DNA of 64,000 nt, taken from Mucilaginibacter terrigena. Lineage in GTDB: Bacteria > Bacteroidota > Bacteroidia > Sphingobacteriales > Sphingobacteriaceae. The notes beneath the pieces are model-generated. The model ran no database searches. It was not told the origin of the DNA and worked only from the letters and a program-made list of their open reading frames with translations. Of the stretch, positions 6,969-14,404 are shown in pieces (positions within the stretch are counted from its first letter, which is position 1; each line of letters opens with the position of its first letter). The position numbers and the translations under genes are program-made. Location: NCBI RefSeq assembly GCF_004168255.1, contig NZ_SEWG01000002.1, positions 558,001-622,000 on the forward strand, written 5' to 3'.

Positions 6969-8333
6969 ATGGCTGTAACTTTTGAAGATTTTAAATTTAA
7001 CCGGCAGATATTGAATGCTATTGCCGATGCCGGTTACACCGAAGCTACGCCTATCCAGCAAAAGGCTATCCCGCCGATAATGAACGGGCAGGATGTAATG
7101 GGCATTGCGCAAACCGGCACGGGTAAAACCGCGGCTTATGTGCTTCCTATATTAATGAAGCTTAAATACGCGCAGGGCGATAACCCCCGCGCGCTTATTG
7201 TATCGCCAACCCGCGAGTTGGCCATGCAGATAGAAGAGAACATCAGGGCTTTCGCCGCTAACACCGATTTGCGCGTTGTGGTGCTTTATGGGGGCATAGG
7301 CCCAAAAACACAGATAGAGAACCTTAAAAAAGGTGTTGATATTATTGTTGCAACCCCCGGTCGTTTTTTAGATACTTATATAGCGGGGCACATCGTTACC
7401 AAAACCATTAATACATTGGTGCTGGATGAGGCCGATAAGATGATGGATATGGGCTTTATGCCGCAAATAAACCGCATTTTAGAAGTAGTGCCTGTAAAAC
7501 GCCAGAACTTGCTTTTTTCGGCTACCATGTCTGATAAGATCCAGGAGCTTTCGCATAATTTTCTGGAGTTCCCTACCGTGATAGAGGTTACCCCGCAGGC
7601 AACTACTGCCGAAACGGTTGACCAGCAGTTGTACCACGTACCCAATGTTAAAACCAAAATAAACCTGCTTAAAACCCTGCTTGATAAGGAAGGCGACATA
7701 AAAAAGCTGATGATATTTTGCAAAACCCGTGTAGCTGCCGAAGACGTTTACAAATTTTTGCTACGCAAGTTTGGCGAAAAGGAAGTAAAGGTGCTGCATG
7801 CCAACAAAGGGCAAAATACACGTATCAACTCCATCAATTCGTTTAAGAACGATGAGGTGAAGATATTGGTGGCTACGGATGTGGCCTCGCGCGGTATCGA
7901 TGTGAGCGATGTAAGCCACGTAATAAACTTTGATGTGCCCGTGGTAATTGAAGATTATGTGCACCGTATTGGCCGTACAGGCAGGGCATATAATTCGGGT
8001 GTGGCCATAACCTTTGCCGTACCTTCAGAGGAATACTACATCAATAAAATTCAGAAGCTTATTCGCCAAACCATCCCGGTACATAATATCCCTGATGGTG
8101 TTTTTATTGAAGAAACCCCTTACGAGGAACGGCAGGACCAGGCACGCGAGATAGACCTGCAAAAGCGTAAGGAGGACCCTGAGTTTAAAGGGGCTTTCCA
8201 CGAAAAGAAATCGCTTGCGCAGATCAAGAAATTTGAAGCTGCCAAAGCAAAAAAACAACCCAACAGCGCTAACAAGAAACCAGCTAAAACCTATGGCGGA
8301 GCAAAACGATCTGCAAAAAAGAAACGATACTAA
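6969..8333 (+). CDS. DEAD-box ATP-dependent RNA helicase (RhlE/DeaD type)
   Basis: 454 aa. All DEAD-box motifs are visible in order: Q motif (GYTEATPIQQKAIP, about 21-34), motif I AQTGTGKTA (about 49-57), PTRELA (Ia), VATPGR (Ib), DEAD (about 153), SAT (III), and in the second RecA domain IFCKTR, ATDVASRGID and HRIGRTGR. The C-terminal tail from about 400 is basic and lysine-rich (KAKKQPNSANKKPAKTY), typical of RNA-binding extensions. Unwinds structured RNA in the cytoplasm, likely in ribosome assembly or mRNA turnover. First gene of a run with the 103-aa membrane protein, gldC and another membrane protein. Confidence 0.93.
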   Translation: MAVTFEDFKFNRQILNAIADAGYTEATPIQQKAIPPIMNGQDVMGIAQTGTGKTAAYVLPILMKLKYAQGDNPRALIVSPTRELAMQIEENIRAFAANTDLRVVVLYGGIGPKTQIENLKKGVDIIVATPGRFLDTYIAGHIVTKTINTLVLDEADKMMDMGFMPQINRILEVVPVKRQNLLFSATMSDKIQELSHNFLEFPTVIEVTPQATTAETVDQQLYHVPNVKTKINLLKTLLDKEGDIKKLMIFCKTRVAAEDVYKFLLRKFGEKEVKVLHANKGQNTRINSINSFKNDEVKILVATDVASRGIDVSDVSHVINFDVPVVIEDYVHRIGRTGRAYNSGVAITFAVPSEEYYINKIQKLIRQTIPVHNIPDGVFIEETPYEERQDQAREIDLQKRKEDPEFKGAFHEKKSLAQIKKFEAAKAKKQPNSANKKPAKTYGGAKRSAKKKRY

Positions 8334-8604
8334 CCCGGTAAAATTCAGGGTAAGTCCTTTAAACTTTGCCACGGCGGCCTTTTTTATACTGGCCGGCTAC
8401 ATATTTATAAACGGCGCCAAAATTACCGGCAGCCCGTACGAGCACTGGAGCGGCACTATTGCCTGGATCTTTATCCTGTTTGGGGTAGTTGTGTCATTGC
8501 TGGATATAATTTTCCGTAATTTCTTCTCCGAAACCAAAAAACTATGGATTGTAGAGCTAAGCTTTATAACTTTGGTGCTCATTATATTTTTCCTTGTTAA
8601 ATAG
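8293..8604 (+). CDS. Small three-helix membrane protein
   Basis: 103 aa if started at the ATG 8293, which overlaps the end of the helicase gene by 41 bases. A hydrophilic N-terminus (MAEQNDLQKRNDTNPVKF) is followed by three likely membrane helices: NFATAAFFILAGYIFI, WIFILFGVVVSLLDIIF and VELSFITLVLIIFFLV. The longer frame from 8215 would add 26 residues read entirely inside the helicase, so it is less likely. No family recognised. Overlap suggests translational coupling to the helicase and cotranscription with gldC. Confidence 0.65.
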   Translation: MAEQNDLQKRNDTNPVKFRVSPLNFATAAFFILAGYIFINGAKITGSPYEHWSGTIAWIFILFGVVVSLLDIIFRNFFSETKKLWIVELSFITLVLIIFFLVK

Positions 8605-8638
8605 TGGCAAGGGCAGATATGCAGATAATAAAGCACTA

Positions 8639-8655
8639 TCCCGATACAATCGGGA
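8639..8655 (+). repeat. Small hairpin between the membrane protein and gldC
   Basis: TCCCGAT-ACA-ATCGGGA, perfect 7-bp stem with no U-tract. It lies 23 bases before the gldC start and could tune translation or mRNA stability; it may equally be a fragment of an interspersed repeat. Confidence 0.35.
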
Positions 8656-8677
8656 CAATAAATCACTAATTAGAAAC

Positions 8678-9010
8678 ATGAAGACTGCTGAAATAAAGCT
8701 TACCATCCAACTCGACGATAATAGTATCCCTGAAAACATCCTGTGGGAATCAACCGATTCTAAAAACAAAGAGGCGCTGCCCGTGCAGGCCATGATGCTG
8801 TCGCTTTGGGATAAAAACTACCAAAATACGCTTAAAATTGACCTTTGGACAAAGGATATGCCCGTTGACGAGATGAAACGGTTTTTTTACGAAACCCTGC
8901 AAACCATGGGCGATACCTTTTTGCGTGCCACCGGCGAAAAAAATATCGTAGAAGACCTGCGCGATTATTGCGCCCACTTTGCTGATAAAATGGAAATAAA
9001 AAAACAATAA
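8678..9010 (+). CDS. gldC: Gliding motility protein GldC
   Basis: 110 aa, the usual length. MKTAEIKLTIQLDDNSIPENILWESTD and ALPVQAMMLSLWDKNYQNTLKIDLWTKDMPVDEMKRFFYETL are signature GldC sequence. In Flavobacterium gldC assists gliding and usually sits next to gldB; here no gldB is visible and the neighbours are a helicase and small membrane proteins. GldC is widely kept in non-gliding Bacteroidota, so motility cannot be inferred. The ATG at 8678 fits the family N-terminus; an upstream in-frame extension passes through a hairpin and is rejected. Confidence 0.9.
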   Translation: MKTAEIKLTIQLDDNSIPENILWESTDSKNKEALPVQAMMLSLWDKNYQNTLKIDLWTKDMPVDEMKRFFYETLQTMGDTFLRATGEKNIVEDLRDYCAHFADKMEIKKQ

Positions 9011-9017
9011 CCAACCT

Positions 9018-9434
9018 ATGCGCCCCGCGTCACTTATCACTTTATTAGGGTTTATTATACTTATCGCAGCAACTTTTTGCCCAATGCTGCGCCCGTTTCA
9101 TTTATTTAACATGAACGTTTATAAGCTAAACCAGCCTTATGGTATGGTTATTATGCTGGTTGGCGTTATTGGCATATTGTGCACGGTATTAAACCAGGGC
9201 AAAGTAACCCGCATTGCCGCATGGGCATCCCTTATATTAGTGGTGTTGCTATACGTCGCCGCTTTTCTTAAAGTAAAAGCCAGCTTTAGCTTTATCCCCT
9301 TTAAAGGCATCAACGGTTTCCTTACCAGGCAAATTGCTTTTAAATGGGGCTGGTATGTATTATTTGCAGGGCCGGTGCTTTCGGTAATAGGAGTATCAGC
9401 TTCAAAAAAGCGCGTTTATAACCAGGGTAATTAG
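9018..9434 (+). CDS. Four-helix membrane protein, unknown
   Basis: 138 aa. Four predicted membrane helices: SLITLLGFIILIAATF (about 4-20), YGMVIMLVGVIGILCTVL (about 41-58), WASLILVVLLYVAAFL (about 69-84) and WYVLFAGPVLSVIGVS (about 113-128). Short basic tail (KKRVYNQ). Starts seven bases after gldC, so probably the last gene of that operon. No known family recognised. Confidence 0.7.
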   Translation: MRPASLITLLGFIILIAATFCPMLRPFHLFNMNVYKLNQPYGMVIMLVGVIGILCTVLNQGKVTRIAAWASLILVVLLYVAAFLKVKASFSFIPFKGINGFLTRQIAFKWGWYVLFAGPVLSVIGVSASKKRVYNQGN

Positions 9435-9471
9435 TTGTTCACCACTTATTTGTTTATTACTCATAATTATT

Positions 9472-9500
9472 TTTGGTGCAAATATTTTTAAACATATTTG
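9472..9500 (+). promoter_or_regulatory. Candidate promoter of the hybrid kinase operon
   Basis: TTTG, 17 bases, CATATTTG (one mismatch to TAnnTTTG), 26 bases before the ATG at 9527. The spacer is at the short end. Confidence 0.35.
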
Positions 9501-9526
9501 TAACACATTAAACTACATCGTATTCT

Positions 9527-12500
9527 ATGTTTAAGCTTACTTTTCGCAATCAGGTATTAGCAGGGTTTGCTATATCTATATTGCTTGTATTAATTGTTGG
9601 TATACTTTCTTTTAAAAGTATAAAACAGTTAGAGGATGATACCGTTTGGGTAAACCATACCCAAAAAGTTATTAAAACCACCAACAATTTACTGCAATTA
9701 CTTATTGATGGCGAAACCGGCATGCGGGGCTATGGAGCTACTGCCAATAAAACCTTCCTTGACCCTTATAATGAGGCGGTTCCGCGCATAACCGAAAACC
9801 TGAGCCAGCTTACCGAACTTGTTGCCGATAACCCCGCCCAAATTCAAAGGGTAGATTCGCTGAAGATGATCGTTAACCGCCAGCTGGTTATCCTGAAAAC
9901 AAACATCGAAACACGGGAGGCAAAAGGGCTCGATTACATGGTGGCCAACCACATGTTCTTTAAAGGCAAGGGCAATATGGATAGCATACGCGATATCAAT
10001 AGCCGCGTAGTTGAAACCGAAAATAAATTACTGGCCGAGCGTAAGTCCGCTTCAGATAAAGCATCGGCACAGGCAATAGCTGTTATTGCTGTTGGCTGCG
10101 GTATATTCCTGTTGATAGTAATCATCATGTTCTTTTACATACAGGCAACTTTTGCCCGCCAAAAACGGGTCGAGGAAGAAGTAAGGGTAGCAAATATTGA
10201 GCTGGAGAGGGTGCTTGCCGAGAACGAATCTAAAAACTGGCTGCTTACCGGCAGCGGCACCCTTAACGAGAAAATGCAGGGCCAGCAAAGCGAAAAAGAA
10301 CTTTCGGGCAATATATTATCAGAGGTTAGCAAATACGCAAATGCCCTAACGGGTACCATGTACCTGTTCAACGAGGGCGAAGAAAAGCTCGACCTGTACG
10401 CCTCATACGCTTTTAGCGATCCGGGGGCTTTAAAACAATCCATCCGCATATCCGAAGGCTGGATAGGGCAGGCCGCCAGCGATGAAAAATCGGCCATTGT
10501 TAAGGGTAAGCTAAACAATAAGCTGATATTAGGCTCATCACTTTTAGAGGACGAACTGGTTGAAACCTTTATCGTGCCTTTCTTTTTTGATAAGAAGTTA
10601 AAAGGCGTTATCGAGCTTGGTTTCCGTAACCAGGTCCCTGAGCATGTTAAAGAGTATATACTGCTTATAGCAAATGATATTGGCATAGCGGTTAATACCT
10701 CGCAGGCGCGAACCATTATGCACGATCTGTTCGAGGAAACCCAGCAGCAGGCCGAAGAACTGGAAGCACAGCAGGAAGAGATGCGTGTTACTAACGAGGA
10801 ACTGATGAACAAAACAGAAATGTTGCAGGCATCAGAAGAAGAACTACGTGTACAGCAGGAAGAACTGCGCACCATTAACGCCGAACTGGAAGAAAAAGCC
10901 AGCCTGCTGGAAGAGAAGAACCAGGCCATTGAAGAGGCGCGCCGGTCCATCAGTATAAAAGCTAACGAACTGGAAACCACCGGCAGGTATAAATCAGAGT
11001 TTTTGGCTAACATGAGCCACGAACTGCGCACGCCGCTGAACAGTATATTGGTACTGGCCCGTATCTTAAAAGATAATAAGCCGCTAAACCTGTCAGAAGA
11101 CCAGATAAAATATGCCAGTGTAATATTTAACGCCGGTAACGACCTGCTTACCCTGATAAACGATATCCTCGACTTGTCGAAGATCGAATCGGGCAAGCTG
11201 GATATGCAGAACGAGGATACCCGCATTTCTGATATCCTTAGCGATATGCAATCCCTGTTTGCCGAGGTTGCCAGCAATAAAAAAATAACTTATACCACCA
11301 GTTTAACAGGCGTGCCGGCCACCATTTATACCGATAAGGTAAGGGTTGAGCAGGTGCTTAAAAACCTGTTATCAAACGCGTTTAAGTTTACGCCCGAGAG
11401 CGGTACAATAGCCATAAACGCCGTTGCAGGCCCGCGCGAAAATACGGTAAGCTTTAAAATAAAGGATTCGGGAATTGGTATCCCGGCCGATAAGCAGAAG
11501 ATCATATTCGAGGCGTTTCAGCAAGCCGATGGGTCAACCAGCCGTAAGTATGGTGGTACCGGCCTGGGGCTTTCTATCAGCCGCGAACTGGCATCATTAC
11601 TGGGTGGTAATATCACCCTTAGCAGCGAGCCGGGTAATGGAAGCGAGTTTGTACTCACGCTGCCGTTTGAAGCCAAACATGTTGAGCCGCAGGAAGACAG
11701 CCTGCCTACAATTGAAAATTATAAGCCAACTACCTTCCTTGATACCGTAGTTAAAAAATCTGCCGACCCTAACTACGAGCCTTTTGTGGTTATTGTTGAG
11801 GACGATAAAAACTTCGCCAACATCCTGCAGGATTACTCGCGCGACCACGGCTTTAAATCGGTAGTGATAAACGAGGGTACAAATGCCGTCGAGATCATTA
11901 AAGAGCAGCAGCCCGATGCTGTTATACTGGATATTATGCTGCCCGGTAAAGATGGCTGGCAGATCTTGAAAGAGCTGAAGCTTGACGAGGCAACGCTTCA
12001 TATACCGGTACATTTAATGTCGGCAGGCGAAGCCGCGGCAAACCGTGTGCGTAAAGAGGGGGCTATCAGCTTCCTTAAAAAACCGGTGAACACCGAAACG
12101 CTTGATAAACTGTTTGGCGATATTATGGCCAACAGCGGTACTAAATTTACGCAGATACTACTGGTTGAAGACCATAAGGCGCAAAGCCAGGCGCTTAAGG
12201 ACCTGATGCAAAGCCAGGGTATAACGGTTGACCAGGCATTTGACGGCGAATCGGCCTTCAGGATGCTGTACGAGAACGAATACCAATGCGTGATACTCGA
12301 TCTTAACCTGCCGGATATATCAGGCCTCGATCTGTTAGATAAGATCAAAGAGGTTGATAAATTTATCTCGCTGCCGGTTATCATCAATACCGCTATGGAG
12401 CTTGATAAAACATCGGTTAACAGGCTTATGCAATACGCCAATGCTATGGTGGTAAAAACCAGCAAATCGTCTGACAGGCTGATAGATGAGGTAAACCTGT

Positions 12501-12958
12501 TCCTGAACAAAATAAGCGAATCGGGCGCGCAGGCAACCGGTACTCCCGGCAAAATCAAAACCACCACCAAGGGAAAGGATACCATAAAAGGTAAAAAAGT
12601 GCTTGTTGTTGATGATGATATGCGTAACATATTTGCGCTAAGCAGCGCCCTTGAAAGTTATGACCTTAACGTGGTAATTGCCAACGATGGCGAAGAAGCC
12701 ATTGCCAAATTGGAAGAGATAACCGACATTGATATTGTGCTGATGGATATTATGATGCCAAAAATGGATGGTTACGAAGCCACAAGGCATATCCGTAAGC
12801 AAAACAAATGGGCAAAGCTTCCTGTTATAGCGTTAACCGCAAAGGCCATGAAGGACGACCGCGAAAAATGCATAGCTGCCGGTGCTAATGATTACATTAC
12901 AAAACCGGTTGATATGGATAGGTTGATATCCTTAATGCAGTTGTGGCTGGATAGCTAA
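9527..12958 (+). CDS. Membrane hybrid histidine kinase: CHASE3-GAF-HisKA-HATPase-REC-REC-REC
   Basis: 1143 aa. Helix 1 (about 11-29), a periplasmic CHASE3 sensor (about 40-180; LLIDGETGMRGYGATANKTF), helix 2 (about 183-209), a GAF domain (about 255-390), then a long Glu/Gln-rich coiled coil (about 405-485). HisKA has MSHELRTP with phospho-acceptor His498. HATPase shows NLLSNAFKF, DSGIGIP and GTGLGLSIS. Three receivers follow, with acceptor aspartates at 802, 925 and 1074 (VILDIML, VILDLNL, VLMDIMM). Each receiver keeps its acidic pocket and the first and third a clear switch-region lysine. Heads an operon with cheR, cheB and a second hybrid kinase; the three receivers allow a branched phosphorelay. 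The signal is unknown. Confidence 0.92.
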   Translation: MFKLTFRNQVLAGFAISILLVLIVGILSFKSIKQLEDDTVWVNHTQKVIKTTNNLLQLLIDGETGMRGYGATANKTFLDPYNEAVPRITENLSQLTELVADNPAQIQRVDSLKMIVNRQLVILKTNIETREAKGLDYMVANHMFFKGKGNMDSIRDINSRVVETENKLLAERKSASDKASAQAIAVIAVGCGIFLLIVIIMFFYIQATFARQKRVEEEVRVANIELERVLAENESKNWLLTGSGTLNEKMQGQQSEKELSGNILSEVSKYANALTGTMYLFNEGEEKLDLYASYAFSDPGALKQSIRISEGWIGQAASDEKSAIVKGKLNNKLILGSSLLEDELVETFIVPFFFDKKLKGVIELGFRNQVPEHVKEYILLIANDIGIAVNTSQARTIMHDLFEETQQQAEELEAQQEEMRVTNEELMNKTEMLQASEEELRVQQEELRTINAELEEKASLLEEKNQAIEEARRSISIKANELETTGRYKSEFLANMSHELRTPLNSILVLARILKDNKPLNLSEDQIKYASVIFNAGNDLLTLINDILDLSKIESGKLDMQNEDTRISDILSDMQSLFAEVASNKKITYTTSLTGVPATIYTDKVRVEQVLKNLLSNAFKFTPESGTIAINAVAGPRENTVSFKIKDSGIGIPADKQKIIFEAFQQADGSTSRKYGGTGLGLSISRELASLLGGNITLSSEPGNGSEFVLTLPFEAKHVEPQEDSLPTIENYKPTTFLDTVVKKSADPNYEPFVVIVEDDKNFANILQDYSRDHGFKSVVINEGTNAVEIIKEQQPDAVILDIMLPGKDGWQILKELKLDEATLHIPVHLMSAGEAAANRVRKEGAISFLKKPVNTETLDKLFGDIMANSGTKFTQILLVEDHKAQSQALKDLMQSQGITVDQAFDGESAFRMLYENEYQCVILDLNLPDISGLDLLDKIKEVDKFISLPVIINTAMELDKTSVNRLMQYANAMVVKTSKSSDRLIDEVNLFLNKISESGAQATGTPGKIKTTTKGKDTIKGKKVLVVDDDMRNIFALSSALESYDLNVVIANDGEEAIAKLEEITDIDIVLMDIMMPKMDGYEATRHIRKQNKWAKLPVIALTAKAMKDDREKCIAAGANDYITKPVDMDRLISLMQLWLDS

Positions 12959-12961
12959 CAT

Positions 12962-13798
12962 ATGAAGGGAACGGGAACTAAAGACGCGATTACAGGCACA
13001 GAGCTGAACGAACTGATAGATATTGTAAAAAAGATCCACGGGTTTGATTTTAGTGATTATACAGAAGCATCGTTTAAGCGAAGGCTTAGCCGTATCATGA
13101 TGCTTAAGAAGCTGGAATTTTACGACCTGAAGCACATACTGGTTAACGACCCCGGCTTTTTCCAGGAGTTTTTAGAAGAAATTACGGTTAACGTTACCGA
13201 GATGTTTCGCGACCCGGCCTTTTATAAAGCGCTGCGCAGCCAGGTCGTGCCTTACCTGTCTACCTATCAGCATATTAAAGTGTGGTGTGCGGGCTGTTCC
13301 TCGGGCGAGGAGGTGTATTCGCTGGCCATTTTGCTGAACGAGGAAAAACTAAGTAAAAAATCTTTCATTTACGGTACCGATATCAATACAGGTGTTTTGA
13401 ACGAGGCCCGCAAAGGCATTTACAGCCTGCGCAAAATAAAAAGCTACGCCGAAAATTATTTATTTACCGGCTTGCCAGGTTCACTTACCGACCATTTTAC
13501 CATGATGTACGATGCCGCCGCCATACACAGCGAGCTAAAGCAAAACACCTTATTTTCGGTACATAACCTGATATCCGATACCGGTTTTAACGAGTTTCAG
13601 ATGATAAGCTGCCGTAACGTATTCATCTACTTTGAAACCGAGCTGCAATACAAAATACTCGATCTTTTTTACAGGAGCCTGTGCCCGCTTGGGTACCTTT
13701 GCTTAGGTAATAAAGAAACCATCCGGTCAGAGGCCTTTCGCAAAAAATTCAAGGTTATCAATCAAAAGGAAAACATATACCAAAAAATTGGCTCTTGA
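12962..13798 (+). CDS. cheR: CheR-type SAM-dependent methyltransferase
   Basis: 278 aa. N-terminal helical CheR domain (about 10-75: FDFSDYTEASFKRRLSRIM), NVTEMFRDPAFYKAL, the SAM-binding glycine motif KVWCAGCSSGEEVYSLA (about 96-112), GTDIN (motif II region) and SCRNVFIYF (about 217-225). Classical CheR methylates glutamates of chemoreceptors; no chemoreceptor is in this window, so the substrate may be the coiled coil of the adjacent kinase. Begins three bases after the kinase stop and overlaps cheB by 11 bases. Length and motifs are complete. Confidence 0.9.
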   Translation: MKGTGTKDAITGTELNELIDIVKKIHGFDFSDYTEASFKRRLSRIMMLKKLEFYDLKHILVNDPGFFQEFLEEITVNVTEMFRDPAFYKALRSQVVPYLSTYQHIKVWCAGCSSGEEVYSLAILLNEEKLSKKSFIYGTDINTGVLNEARKGIYSLRKIKSYAENYLFTGLPGSLTDHFTMMYDAAAIHSELKQNTLFSVHNLISDTGFNEFQMISCRNVFIYFETELQYKILDLFYRSLCPLGYLCLGNKETIRSEAFRKKFKVINQKENIYQKIGS

Positions 13799-14375
13799 TG
13801 ATGAAATAAAAAAGCGCTGGGCGCAATCCCGCATACTGCTTTTGGGCGGTTCGGCGGGGGCGTTCAAACTGCTGTTCAGGCTGGTGAAAATACTGCCTGT
13901 AAACCTCAACAAAACGGTTATCATCGTTATCCACCGAAAAAAAAACTTTTTTAGCGAAATTGAAAAACTGTTTGCCGAGAATAGCCGTATGTTGCTACAG
14001 GAAATTAGCGACAAAGAGCCAATAAAGGGTAATACGATATACATTGCCCCGGCAAATTATCATACGTTGGTTGAAAATGAGGGCTTTTTTAGCCTTGATG
14101 TATCTGATGCTGTCTGGTACTCAAAACCATCGATAGATGTAACTTTTGAGAGTGTTGCCGAAGTTTACAAAGGGCAGGTTACCGCCGTTTTGTTCTCAGG
14201 CGCTAACCAGGACGGTGCAGAAGGTTTGTTAAAATTGCGCCAAAAAGGGGCGTTAACCATTGCCCAGTATCCGGGCGATGCTGAAATGGCCGAAATGCCG
14301 CAGGCTGCAATTGATATGCACGCCGCCGAATACATTTTACGAACAACAGAGATTTTTGAGCTACTTGAACTATAA
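13788..14375 (+). CDS. cheB: CheB-type methylesterase domain protein without receiver
   Basis: 195 aa, only the methylesterase domain; the N-terminal receiver of classical CheB is absent. Catalytic triad visible: Ser22 in LLGGSAGAF, His49 in VIIVIHRKK, Asp142 in SGANQDGAEG. Removes methyl groups added by CheR, or deamidates glutamines. The start is TTG at 13788, overlapping the end of cheR; no in-frame ATG fits the conserved N-terminal strand, so TTG was kept. Without a receiver, activity must be set by partners such as the hybrid kinases. Confidence 0.88.
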   Translation: MALDDEIKKRWAQSRILLLGGSAGAFKLLFRLVKILPVNLNKTVIIVIHRKKNFFSEIEKLFAENSRMLLQEISDKEPIKGNTIYIAPANYHTLVENEGFFSLDVSDAVWYSKPSIDVTFESVAEVYKGQVTAVLFSGANQDGAEGLLKLRQKGALTIAQYPGDAEMAEMPQAAIDMHAAEYILRTTEIFELLEL

Positions 14376-14404
14376 CTTACCCCTACACAATTTATCATAC
14401 TTAA

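Noticed and set aside
8594..8677. Longer start for gldC
   Set aside because: The extra 28 residues run across a hairpin and are not part of the conserved GldC N-terminus.
10135..11277. Long minus-strand frame (380 codons) opposite the hybrid kinase
   Set aside because: Ser-rich composition is what the complement of a coiled-coil/kinase frame gives; no domain, no start context, and the plus-strand kinase is unambiguous.
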